A program made the translations under genes and the position numbers. Source: an uncultured Oscillospiraceae bacterium (GTDB lineage Bacteria > Bacillota > Clostridia > Oscillospirales > Ruminococcaceae). From it: DNA of 64,000 nt. The notes under the pieces are model-generated. The model worked only from the letters and a program-made list of their open reading frames with translations, was not told where the DNA came from and searched no databases. Below, piece by piece: positions 9,167 to 17,013 of this stretch. The stretch lies in NCBI GenBank assembly GCA_904384225.1, contig CAJFJV010000004.1, positions 1 through 64,000 of the forward strand, read 5' to 3'. Position 1 is the stretch's first letter. Each line of letters begins with the position of its first letter.

Positions 9167-10339
9167 ATGCGCAGAACGATTCAAAACGGTATTGACCGTC
9201 TTTCTGATATCCTTCCAACTATCAGCGGTGCAAGGATTGGCCTTATCACCAATCCCACCGGTATAGATAAAAATTTCCGTTCCACCATTGACCTTTTACA
9301 TGACCAAGGACTTTTAAAATGCCTTTTTTCACCGGAACACGGCGTTCGTGGTGATTTGCAGGCCGGCGCGGAAGTATCTTTTTATACCGATAGCAAAACA
9401 AACCTACCTGTATACAGTTTGTATGGAAGCTCTCCTCACATTTCTGCGGAGCTTCTTCAATCGCTTGACGTTGTTGCATTTGATATACAGGATGTAGGCG
9501 CGCGGTTCTACACTTATTTGTACACACTCTCCTATGCTATGCAGGATTGTGCCAAAGCAGGCAAGGATGTTTTGCTTTTTGACCGTATTAATCCGATTGG
9601 CGCTGTAAAGCCGGAAGGCACTGTCCTTGATCCGGCCTTTTCCTCTTTTGTCGGACGATTCCCTCTTGCTACACGCTATAACTTGACAATTGGGGAGTAT
9701 GCACGCTACATTAACGACACACAGCATATTGGATGCCGCCTCACCGTGATCAATGCAGAAGGATGGGAACGCAGTTGCTTTTATGACGAAACCGATCTTC
9801 CTTGGATCGCACCCTCCCCCAATCTTCCCTCTATTGACAGCTGTCTCTGCTATATCGGCACCTGCCTTGCAGAAGGCACCAATCTCTCGGAAGGACGCGG
9901 CACTACCCGCCCCTTTGAAATAATCGGGGCGCCGTGGCTGGATGCGGATCGGGTATCCGCACAAATCAATGAACAAAAGCTTCCGGGTGTAAAATTAAGG
10001 CCTTGCTATTTTACACCTATGTTTTCTAAACATGCTAATGCGCTTTGCCACGGTATCCAGTTTCATATTACCGACCGGCATACTTTCCGTCCCTTTGAAA
10101 CGGCACTCCGCACTTACGATTTAATTCGTAAAACACATACAGAATTTTCCTTCCTTCCGCCGCTTAAAGAAAATGGGAAGCCGTTTATCGATCTGCTTTT
10201 GGGGACGGATGCTTTTCGTGACGAAAACTTTGATCCAGATGGCTTCTTAAAAGAACAAGCAAAAAGGCTTGCAGAATATGAAGCATCGATTACTCCATAC
10301 TATCAATATGGGAAGCTCCTAAAAGACAACTTGGATTGA
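9167..10339 (+). CDS. namZ: DUF1343 exo-beta-N-acetylmuramidase, NamZ-type
   Basis: NamZ enzymes release MurNAc from the non-reducing end of peptidoglycan chains. The 390-residue chain carries the family hallmarks: SPEHGVRGDLQAGAEV (residues 56-71), FDIQDVGARFYTYLYTL (105-121), DRINPIGAVKPEGTVLDPAF (142-161) and CLAEGTNLSEGRGTTRPFE (235-253). Seven bp separate it from the serine hydrolase gene and it ends the salvage cluster. No signal peptide is visible at the N-terminus, whereas the B. subtilis enzyme is secreted; either export is non-classical or the substrate is imported. Confidence 0.9.
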   Translation: MRRTIQNGIDRLSDILPTISGARIGLITNPTGIDKNFRSTIDLLHDQGLLKCLFSPEHGVRGDLQAGAEVSFYTDSKTNLPVYSLYGSSPHISAELLQSLDVVAFDIQDVGARFYTYLYTLSYAMQDCAKAGKDVLLFDRINPIGAVKPEGTVLDPAFSSFVGRFPLATRYNLTIGEYARYINDTQHIGCRLTVINAEGWERSCFYDETDLPWIAPSPNLPSIDSCLCYIGTCLAEGTNLSEGRGTTRPFEIIGAPWLDADRVSAQINEQKLPGVKLRPCYFTPMFSKHANALCHGIQFHITDRHTFRPFETALRTYDLIRKTHTEFSFLPPLKENGKPFIDLLLGTDAFRDENFDPDGFLKEQAKRLAEYEASITPYYQYGKLLKDNLD

Positions 10340-10545
10340 TCTTGTCTTTTTATATCCAGATGTTCTCTTCTTTTGAGGAAACCATGCTTCTTATGTATAT
10401 ATGTTGAGATTGAGCCAACGTTTTTGAACTTACTATAAATCGTTTTAGCGCCCGTGTATTTTCTGCTGAAAATACTTTGAATCGCTGACATTCTGGGTGT
10501 CGTTGTGCTGCTCTTTCGCAAACAGCTTTTAGAAGAAAATAGATT

Positions 10546-10575
10546 AAAAAAGGAGGGGCTTAAGCTCCTCCTTTT
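10546..10575. terminator. Bidirectional terminator between convergent namZ and polyphosphate gene
   Basis: A-rich start, GC-rich palindrome centred on CTTAAG with one G-T pair, then a TTTT run. It serves both convergent transcripts. Confidence 0.75.
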
Positions 10576-10587
10576 CTATCATTGCTA

Positions 10588-12072
10588 TCAGCGTGCCGCA
10601 AGTGCTTTTTCAATCGCTTCAATTGTCAAATGCAAGGTTTTAATACGGGCATATTTCTTGTCATTGGATTCAATGATATGCCATGGCGCAGTTTTGGTAC
10701 TGGTCTTCTGAATCATTTCATTAACCGCTGTCTCATATAGTTCCCATTTCTCCCGATTGCGCCAATCTTCATCTGTAATTTTCCACTGCTTGTCCGGATC
10801 ATTTTGTCGCGCAGTAAAACGTGTGAGCTGTGTTTCTTTGTCAATATGGATCCAGAATTTTAACAGTACAGCTCCCCAATCCGTTAACTCCCGTTCAAAC
10901 TCATTGATCTCATTGTAAGCACGTTTCCATTCCCGTTCAGAACAGAAGCCTTCCAACCGCTCTACCATGACACGGCCATACCACGTGCGGTCAAAAATCG
11001 TAATGTGTCCGGTTTTCGGAACCTGTTTCCAAAACCGCCATAGGTAGTGCCTTGCGAGTTCATGCGGAAGCGGGCTTGCAATCGGAATAACTTCATACCC
11101 ACGGGGGTCAAGTGCATTGGTAATACGTTTAATATTGCCGCCTTTTCCTGCTGCGTCCCACCCTTCATAGGCCAAAATAACCGGTATTTTTTTTCGATAA
11201 AGCCGGTTATGCAGTGCACTGAGTTTTTCCTGACAGCGTTTTAGCTCTTTATCATATTCTTCATCAGAAATCGTCCGGTTCAAATCGACATCACATAAAA
11301 GCGGTGTTGGATTAAGCGGATAATCCTTTTGAATAATGGGACGTTCCTCTTGTGCTTCTCTGTTTTTTACCGCTATATCAATACAATCCGTCAAGATTTT
11401 CAGCGCGTCGCGCTCCGCCTCCGGCTTGTGGGTGCTTTCGATGATATGCCAAGGCGCATCCGGCGTATTGGTTGCATACAGATACTCTTCATAATCCGCA
11501 AGACACGTATCATAATGCTTGTTTTGCCACACGTCGTGTTCACTTACGCGCCATGACGTATCTTTTTCAGCTAACAGGTCATCTATTCTCTTCTTTTGTT
11601 CTTTCTCTGTTATATTCAAAAAAATCTTCACCAATAGATAGCCGTTATCCATGAGCTGCCGTTCAAAGGTGTTGATCGATTGAAGTCGATTTGCATATTC
11701 CCCTGATGAAAGTTCTTTATGCTGTTTCTGCCGAATCGTTTCATCCATCCATCCTGAATCTAAAAATAAAAATTTCCCGTTTTCCGGAATGTTTATAAAA
11801 TGACGCCATAAAAAGGGATGCCTCCGCTCTTCATCTGTCGGTGCGTTTGTTGAAACCACCTTAAAGGAGCGTGGATCAATCGGTGAAATCAACCGGCCAA
11901 TCAAACGGCCTTTTCCAGCTGCCCCCCATCCTTCAACTAAGACCAATACCGGCAATTTCGCTTTTTTGATGATTTGTTCTTGACGAAACAAAACATCACG
12001 CAGTTTTTTGATTTCTTGTTTAACGGTTTCCTTCTCTTCCCGCTCTGTTTGAAAAATAAAATTCCTCAACAT
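10588..12072 (-). CDS. Polyphosphate:AMP phosphotransferase (two-domain PPK2 class II)
   Basis: Transfers phosphate from polyphosphate to AMP to form ADP. Two PPK2 domains lie in tandem. The N-terminal Walker A is EGWGAAGKG (near residue 50) and the C-terminal one is EGWDAAGKG (near 305); matching lid and Walker B-like segments include FDRTWYGRVMVERL and FWIHIDKETQLTRF. The Asp of the GWDAAGKG motif is Gly in the N-terminal copy, consistent with family knowledge that the C-terminal domain is the catalytic one. ATG 12072 sits eight bases after GGAGG; the in-frame GTG at 12081 is too close to it. Monocistronic. Confidence 0.9.
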   Translation of the reverse strand: MLRNFIFQTEREEKETVKQEIKKLRDVLFRQEQIIKKAKLPVLVLVEGWGAAGKGRLIGRLISPIDPRSFKVVSTNAPTDEERRHPFLWRHFINIPENGKFLFLDSGWMDETIRQKQHKELSSGEYANRLQSINTFERQLMDNGYLLVKIFLNITEKEQKKRIDDLLAEKDTSWRVSEHDVWQNKHYDTCLADYEEYLYATNTPDAPWHIIESTHKPEAERDALKILTDCIDIAVKNREAQEERPIIQKDYPLNPTPLLCDVDLNRTISDEEYDKELKRCQEKLSALHNRLYRKKIPVILAYEGWDAAGKGGNIKRITNALDPRGYEVIPIASPLPHELARHYLWRFWKQVPKTGHITIFDRTWYGRVMVERLEGFCSEREWKRAYNEINEFERELTDWGAVLLKFWIHIDKETQLTRFTARQNDPDKQWKITDEDWRNREKWELYETAVNEMIQKTSTKTAPWHIIESNDKKYARIKTLHLTIEAIEKALAAR

Positions 12073-12227
12073 AATACGCACCTCCGCTTATATTCTTTTT
12101 ATTTTTTCGCTCCGTTTTGTATAATTATACTATAAAACAAAATAGATTGTTTTATCAAGATAAATTTTCACTTTTCTAAAAATTATTTTGAAAAAATGAA
12201 AAGGGATAAGAAAACGCAAATTAGTAC

Positions 12228-12255
12228 TTGACATTTTTTTAGAATCTGCTATAAT
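12228..12255 (+). promoter_or_regulatory. Consensus promoter of tRNA-Gln
   Basis: Exact TTGACA (12228-12233) and TATAAT (12250-12255) with a 16-base spacer, 23 bases before the mature tRNA 5' end. Confidence 0.85.
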
Positions 12256-12278
12256 AATCAGTGTTGCGATAGAAATAT

Positions 12279-12354
12279 TGGGGTATCGCCAAGCGGTAAG
12301 GCAGCAGATTCTGAATCTGCCATTCCGGTGGTTCGAATCCATCTACCCCAGCCA
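12279..12354 (+). tRNA. tRNA-Gln (anticodon CTG)
   Basis: Acceptor TGGGGTA pairs with TACCCCA, followed by the encoded GCCA end. The D arm (GCCAAGCGGTAAGGC), the anticodon arm GCAGA-TTCTGAA-TCTGC with anticodon CTG, and the TTCGAAT T-loop are clear. The layout closely parallels E. coli tRNA-Gln(CTG). A separate TTG isoacceptor would be expected elsewhere. Confidence 0.95.
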
Positions 12355-12393
12355 AAGAAAAAGTACCGGTATTCCTACCGGTACTTTTTCTTT
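12355..12393 (+). terminator. Terminator of tRNA-Gln
   Basis: Perfect 17-18-bp stem (arms around GTACCGGTA and TACCGGTAC, loop TTCC) ending in a T-rich run, directly after the CCA. Confidence 0.9.
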
Positions 12394-12550
12394 GGAAAAA
12401 GCAGCCTGTATCCGGTTCTTAATAAAAACCGATCATACCGGCGTTATCCTTAATCAAAATATCCCCTGTACAATGAGCATTCGCCCCATTTTCCTATGAT
12501 TGCTGAAACTGTGAAAGAATATCACAAGGTCGTTTTGTACATTTCCTTAT

Positions 12551-12585
12551 AAAAAACAGCTCCGTATGAATACGGAGCTGTTTTT
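12551..12585. terminator. Terminator at the end of the Rex/fumarate reductase gene set
   Basis: Stem AACAGCTCCGTAT/ATACGGAGCTGTT with flanking A and T runs, immediately after the stop of the NuoE-like gene on the minus strand. Confidence 0.85.
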
Positions 12586-12590
12586 CTATT

Positions 12591-12854
12591 TCAAATTTTT
12601 GCTGCCACAGCTTCTTCAAAGAAAGAATCTGTTTCCTCTGGAATAACAGAGTATAATGCATCATCCACTCGCACAGCCACATTTTTTTCCTTGCAGCCAT
12701 CGTCTTTCTTTTGACATTCGCCCATGCAAAAAGCACCGGCAAGTTCCACTTTATCTTTCAACCCTTTTTCTTCAACCAACTGATGAAGCCGCTCTATGAT
12801 ATAACGGGAACCTTTTACATGGCAATAGCTTCCTATACATACCGTAACCTTCAT
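12591..12854 (-). CDS. NuoE-like thioredoxin-fold [2Fe-2S] protein
   Basis: A small single-domain iron-sulfur protein of the NuoE/HydC thioredoxin-like ferredoxin type. The four ligands are visible as CIGSYC (Cys-x4-Cys near the N-terminus) and CMGEC (Cys-x3-Cys near residue 43), the pattern of NuoE. It lacks the N-terminal helical part of full NuoE and has no NuoF partner in this window. A start at 12860 would overlap the rex stop as ATGA but directly abuts the ribosome site; ATG 12854 has six-base spacing and is preferred. As last gene of the set it may carry electrons to or from Flx-Hdr or another NADH enzyme; partner unknown. Confidence 0.8.
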   Translation of the reverse strand: MKVTVCIGSYCHVKGSRYIIERLHQLVEEKGLKDKVELAGAFCMGECQKKDDGCKEKNVAVRVDDALYSVIPEETDSFFEEAVAAKI

Positions 12855-12856
12855 GC

Positions 12857-13510
12857 TCATCCTCCTGCACTTTGTACTTCTCCCATTCTTTGTGTCAAAT
12901 GCTTTGAAAGCACTGCCAGGGAGTAAGCCATATTTTCATTCTGAACCAAAACGTCCTTCGGAACCTTCAAATATACCGGTGCAAAATTCCAGACAGCCAT
13001 AATCCCACTTTCAATAAGCTGGTCGCAAACAAGCTGCGCCGCTGATGCAGGCACTGTAATAATCCCCATTCGAATTTTCATTCGACGGCACAGTTCCGGC
13101 AGCTTTTCTATGGGTAAAACCTGTTTTCCGCCAAATTCTGCTCCAATGATCCGTTTATCCGTATCAAATGCCGCAACTACATCAAGCCCATAATCTAAAA
13201 AACCTTGGTAGCATAGCAGCGCCTGTCCCAGATGGCCGGCTCCAATAATAACAGCGCGATCCGCATTGCCATATCCTAAAAACCGCTCAATATCTGCAGT
13301 CAAATCTGCTGTAATATAACCGATTTTCGGCCTGCCCCCAGAACTGATCATCGCCAAATCTTTTCGCACCTGCACATCATTTAGGCCCAGTTTTTCTGCA
13401 ATCACTGTTGCTGAAATATTCGGTACTTCATCTTTCGGCAACGATTTTAAATAATTTAAATAAAGTGGGAGGCGCTCAAGCGTTTGCTTTGACACAGACT
13501 GCATACCCAT
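12857..13510 (-). CDS. rex: Redox-sensing transcriptional repressor Rex
   Basis: Rex binds DNA when the NADH/NAD+ ratio is low and releases it when NADH rises. The 217 residues match the family: an N-terminal winged helix (TLERLPLYLNYLKSLP, then VIAEKLGLNDVQVRKDLAMI) and a Rossmann domain with the dinucleotide loop VIIGAGHLGQAL near residue 87. The start has GGAGG at six bases. Placement at the end of the operon implies that it is made together with the genes it probably controls, giving autoregulation through the promoter at 25.1 kb. Confidence 0.95.
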   Translation of the reverse strand: MGMQSVSKQTLERLPLYLNYLKSLPKDEVPNISATVIAEKLGLNDVQVRKDLAMISSGGRPKIGYITADLTADIERFLGYGNADRAVIIGAGHLGQALLCYQGFLDYGLDVVAAFDTDKRIIGAEFGGKQVLPIEKLPELCRRMKIRMGIITVPASAAQLVCDQLIESGIMAVWNFAPVYLKVPKDVLVQNENMAYSLAVLSKHLTQRMGEVQSAGG

Positions 13511-13529
13511 TATGTTCCTCCCGGCCGGC

Positions 13530-13847
13530 TTATCCTTCTGCCTTTTCGGCCTCTCTCGCTCTGTCTAATTTGACATTGCGGAAGTAAAGTGCAACGTCAA
13601 TCGCAATTTCAACAAAGTTCAGAACATAGAAGAACCAGCCAAGATAAAAGATAAACGATAAATCTCCGCCTTCGCCAAACAGAATAAATTTACGTACAAT
13701 CCCGAATATATATCCGATCAGGAGAAAAACTTCGAAGAATAAGCTCTTGCCTTTCGCAGTCCTTGAAATCAGTGATTTGCGGATGGAAATCGGCCAGGAA
13801 AGGCCGAAACAGAGAATCATAAGCGCTTCTAATAAATCAGTAATCAT
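13530..13847 (-). CDS. Small multi-helix membrane protein (PQ-loop/SemiSWEET-like)
   Basis: A 105-residue protein with three predicted transmembrane helices (about residues 4-20, 36-56 and 64-85). The segments FGLSWPISIRKSL and GKSLFFEVFLLIGYIFGI recall PQ-loop/SemiSWEET proteins, where a helix-loop with a Pro starts each repeat. It lies 23 bp after the flavoprotein gene, inside the redox set. A membrane anchor for fumarate reductase would usually bind haem or quinone; this chain has no histidine at all, so it cannot be a classical His-ligated haem b anchor. Transport of a dicarboxylate or a docking role are only possibilities. Confidence 0.65.
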   Translation of the reverse strand: MITDLLEALMILCFGLSWPISIRKSLISRTAKGKSLFFEVFLLIGYIFGIVRKFILFGEGGDLSFIFYLGWFFYVLNFVEIAIDVALYFRNVKLDRAREAEKAEG

Positions 13848-13870
13848 TTTATGCTCCTCAATTATACATT

Positions 13871-15469
13871 TTATCTCTTGTGTGTGTAATCTGGTAAAAG
13901 TTTTGGTGATACCATGTCCGTCTTAATTCCAGCTGCTTCCATTTCTTTTGCAAAGGCATTCACATGTTCCAGAGACAAATTTCCAACCTTTGTTTCTTTG
14001 CTCTTAGCAGCAGCATTTTTACCCGCGTTGCGTCCAAATACAATAATATCCAGAAGAGAATTGCCCATCAGCCGGTTACGTCCATGAATACCGCCGACAG
14101 CTTCACCCGCAACAAACAGATTTTCAACATTGGTTGTCATACCATCCGCCGTAATATCTAAACCGCCGTTTTGATAATGCAGTGTCGGATATACGAGGAT
14201 CGGCTCTTTCCGAATATCAATCCCGTATTTAGCGAACATACGCATCATGGCTGGGATCCGTTTTTCAATTGTACCCTCGCCGTTTTTCAGTTCAATCATT
14301 GGGGTGTCCAGCCAGACGCCCAATCCGCTGCCGGTTTCTACGCCTTCCCCGCGTGCGTTGCATTCACGGATAATTGAAGCAGCCGCCACATCACGCGTCT
14401 CCAACGGATGCATAAAGACCTTACCGTCCCGGTTAACAAGTTTTGCTCCGAGCGAACGCACTTTCTCCGTCACCAATGCGCCAAAAATCTGTTCCGGATA
14501 TGCCGCACCCGTTGGATGATACTGAAGTGTATCAGCGTATAAAAGCTTTGCACCCGCACGGTATCCCAAAACCAATCCATCCGCCGTTGCACCATAGTGA
14601 TTTGAAGTCGGGAAACCCTGATAATGCATTCTGCCTGCACCGCCGGTTGCAATAATAACGGTTTTAGCACGTGCAATCAAGATATCTTTGGTTTCCATAT
14701 TGAGCAGCACCGCACCTGCGGCTTTTCCGTTTTCATCAAGAATCAGCTCAATTGCGGAAGTAAAATCCACAACCGGGATCCCGCGGTTTAACACTTCATC
14801 GCGCAGTGTACGCATAATCTCGGCACCGGAGTAGTCCTTCGCAGCATGCATTCTTTTTCTGGATGTTCCGCCGCCGTGCGTTGTAATCATGGTTCCGTCG
14901 GGAGCTTTGTCAAACTCTACGCCTAAGTCGTTTAACCATTGGATTGCCTCCGGCGCCTCATTTACCAGACGATATAAAAGTTCCGGCTTTGCAGCAAAAT
15001 GACCACCGCCAAACGCGTCCAAATAATGGATTGCCGGAGAATCGTTTGGCTTATCTGCTGCCTGGATCCCGCCTTCGGCCATCATTGTGTTGGCGTCGCC
15101 AATGCGCAGTTTTGTCACAATCATAACATCGGCGCCTGCTTCATTGGCCTCGATCGCAGCAGATGCACCTGCTCCACCGCCGCCAATAACAAGGACATCT
15201 ACATCGTAATCGACCTTCGACAGGTCAATCTCGGACGGATTAATGCGGGAGTGTGCCTGAAGAATAGCGGCAAGTTCTTTCGGAACTTTCCCACCTTTAT
15301 TGGGGCCAACTTTTAAGATATCAAACTCATCCTGCTTATAGTCCGGATGATAGGTAGAAAGGAGGTTTTCCTTCTCCTCTGCCGTCATTCTGGCTGGTTC
15401 CAGTACAGCGTTTGCTTCTCTTGCGGCTTCGACCTTTTTGATCGATTCCATCATATTGCTCGGATACAT
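13871..15469 (-). CDS. frdA: Fumarate reductase/succinate dehydrogenase-type flavoprotein subunit
   Basis: FAD subunit that interconverts fumarate and succinate. The dinucleotide motif is VLVIGGGGAGASAAIEA (near residue 95). Substrate and proton-transfer residues equivalent to E. coli FrdA Arg287, His355 and Arg390 can be matched in TEKVRSLGA, PTLHYQNGG and GIHGRNRLMGNS. The His that binds FAD covalently in FrdA/SdhA (RSHT) is absent: the segment reads GDANTMMAEGG, so FAD should be non-covalent. No signal peptide, so cytoplasmic, unlike secreted flavocytochrome fumarate reductases. ATG 15469 is nine bases after GGAGG; the TTG at 15475 is too close. Thiol:fumarate reductase TfrA of methanogens is the best conceptual parallel. 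Confidence 0.88.
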   Translation of the reverse strand: MYPSNMMESIKKVEAAREANAVLEPARMTAEEKENLLSTYHPDYKQDEFDILKVGPNKGGKVPKELAAILQAHSRINPSEIDLSKVDYDVDVLVIGGGGAGASAAIEANEAGADVMIVTKLRIGDANTMMAEGGIQAADKPNDSPAIHYLDAFGGGHFAAKPELLYRLVNEAPEAIQWLNDLGVEFDKAPDGTMITTHGGGTSRKRMHAAKDYSGAEIMRTLRDEVLNRGIPVVDFTSAIELILDENGKAAGAVLLNMETKDILIARAKTVIIATGGAGRMHYQGFPTSNHYGATADGLVLGYRAGAKLLYADTLQYHPTGAAYPEQIFGALVTEKVRSLGAKLVNRDGKVFMHPLETRDVAAASIIRECNARGEGVETGSGLGVWLDTPMIELKNGEGTIEKRIPAMMRMFAKYGIDIRKEPILVYPTLHYQNGGLDITADGMTTNVENLFVAGEAVGGIHGRNRLMGNSLLDIIVFGRNAGKNAAAKSKETKVGNLSLEHVNAFAKEMEAAGIKTDMVSPKLLPDYTHKR

Positions 15470-15484
15470 GGACAAGCTCCTCCT

Positions 15485-16159
15485 TTATTTCTCAATTTCT
15501 CTGTTATTATACAGCTCTTTCATCTCTTCGACTGGTTTTTGCATCAAAGCTTCAAGCAGCTCGTTAAAGGTCCCGTCTTTAATCTCCTGTACGCGGTCGG
15601 CAAGATGCTGCGATTTTGGCGCAAGATATTTTCCGTTTAAACGGCGCGCTAAAAGCGCGACCTGCGGATGCGAAATGCCAGCCGGACAACGGGAGGAGCA
15701 CACGCCGCACATTACACAGTCAAATGACTCTTCTGCACATTTTTCGAATTCGCCGCGCTGTGCATAAGCAATATACTGCATAACATTCAGTTCCTGCGTA
15801 CAGCTTTTTGTACAAGCGTTGCAGCCGATGCAGCTGTAAATTTCAGGATACAGCTGCATCATTATCTGCTCTGTCGGCTTTATCTCATTGATATCATAAA
15901 CTTGTTTCACAAGCGGGAAAAACGGAAGAGTAGCGACATACATCCCCTCTTCCACCTTGGTCTGACATGCAAGGCAGACTTTTAATTCCTGCACGCCTTT
16001 GATACGGTAAATCGTCGCACATGCCCCGCAGAAACCATTCCGGCAGCCACAGCCGCGAACCAGCTGATAACCCGCATATTCCATCGCGCGCATAATCGTA
16101 AGCTCCGCGGGAACGCTGTATTTCTTTCCGAACAAGAATACATTGACCATCTGTTCCAT
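15485..16159 (-). CDS. frdB: Fumarate reductase-type iron-sulfur subunit with [2Fe-2S] and two [4Fe-4S] sites
   Basis: A 224-residue electron-transfer partner of the flavoprotein. The plant-type [2Fe-2S] ligands are C39, C44, C47 and C62. Two complete CxxCxxCxxxC sets follow at C110-C113-C116-C120 and C148-C151-C154-C158. Classical quinol-linked FrdB/SdhB has one of the latter sites altered to hold [3Fe-4S]; here all four Cys are present. Methanogen TfrB has the same N-terminal part plus a C-terminal CCG domain; that domain is missing here, while its homologue HdrB is encoded separately in the same gene set. This supports electron delivery from Hdr rather than from quinol. Confidence 0.87.
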   Translation of the reverse strand: MEQMVNVFLFGKKYSVPAELTIMRAMEYAGYQLVRGCGCRNGFCGACATIYRIKGVQELKVCLACQTKVEEGMYVATLPFFPLVKQVYDINEIKPTEQIMMQLYPEIYSCIGCNACTKSCTQELNVMQYIAYAQRGEFEKCAEESFDCVMCGVCSSRCPAGISHPQVALLARRLNGKYLAPKSQHLADRVQEIKDGTFNELLEALMQKPVEEMKELYNNREIEK

Positions 16160-16179
16160 ATCGGTACCTCTTTCTTTCC

Positions 16180-17013
16180 TTAATATTCGTTTGGCAGCTC
16201 GTCAAGCTCATCGCACCGGAACACCGGGCCGTCTTTGCAGACATATTTTGAACCAATGTTGCAGCGGCCGCATTTGCCGATACCACATTTCATACGAAGC
16301 TCCATTGTGGTATATACCTGCGTCTTGTCAAAGCCGATTTCCTGAAGGCCGGCAAGAGTAAATTTAATCATAATCGGCGGGCCGCAGATTATGGCCGTCT
16401 TGTTGACATCAAAGCCCAATTCTTTTACATAGTTCGGGACAAAGCCGACATGTCCGTCCCAACCTTCCTGCTCGCGGTCAATCGTGAGATGGACATCAAC
16501 CCCTTCTGTGTTGCACCATTCTTCCATGATTTCTTTATAATCCACAAGGTCGTCTTTGCTGCGGGATCCGTAAACAATATCCACATGGCCATAATCGGCA
16601 CGCTTATCGCGAACATAGTTGATCACGGAGCGCAGGGGCGCCAAGCCGATACCGCCTGCGATAAACAGCAAGTCTTTTCCCTTAAAAGCTGTATCAACCG
16701 GGAAGCCGTTCCCATATGGGCCGCGGATCGTGATCTGCTGCCCCACATCCATAGAATGCAGCCATGTTGTCAGACAGCCGCACTCTTTAATGCTAAACTC
16801 CATAAATTCCTTATTGGTCGGCGAAGAAGTGATTGAAATCATCGCCTCGCCTACTCCTGGAACCGACAGCATTGCGCATTGCCCCGGGATATGTTCAAAG
16901 GGCTTTTTCCCTTCCGGCGTCACTATGCGAAAGGTCTTAACGTCAGGCGTCTCAACCCGGATATCCGTAACTGTAACAACCTGCGGTATCAGGGTTTCTT
17001 TCATATCGCTCAT
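16180..17013 (-). CDS. flxA: NAD(P)H-binding flavin subunit FlxA-like (FNR family, with [2Fe-2S])
   Basis: The entry point for NADH. A ferredoxin-NADP reductase-type FAD domain (IRGPYGNGFP) precedes a pyridine-nucleotide domain (LLFIAGGIGLAPLRSVI, VDIVYGSRSKDDL). The C-terminus has a Cys cluster CGIGKCGRCNIG followed by a further Cys, binding [2Fe-2S] as in AsrB, HydG and PyrK-type subunits. The ATG 17013 overlaps the stop of the preceding gene as ATGA and has GGAGGG at eight bases. Order and subunit types match Desulfovibrio FlxABCD, where FlxA oxidises NADH for flavin-based bifurcation in HdrA. Confidence 0.88.
   Translation of the reverse strand: MSDMKETLIPQVVTVTDIRVETPDVKTFRIVTPEGKKPFEHIPGQCAMLSVPGVGEAMISITSSPTNKEFMEFSIKECGCLTTWLHSMDVGQQITIRGPYGNGFPVDTAFKGKDLLFIAGGIGLAPLRSVINYVRDKRADYGHVDIVYGSRSKDDLVDYKEIMEEWCNTEGVDVHLTIDREQEGWDGHVGFVPNYVKELGFDVNKTAIICGPPIMIKFTLAGLQEIGFDKTQVYTTMELRMKCGIGKCGRCNIGSKYVCKDGPVFRCDELDELPNEY

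Noticed and set aside
12457-12550. Possible small gene between tRNA-Gln and the operon terminator
   Set aside because: No start with ribosome site and no frame above chance length.
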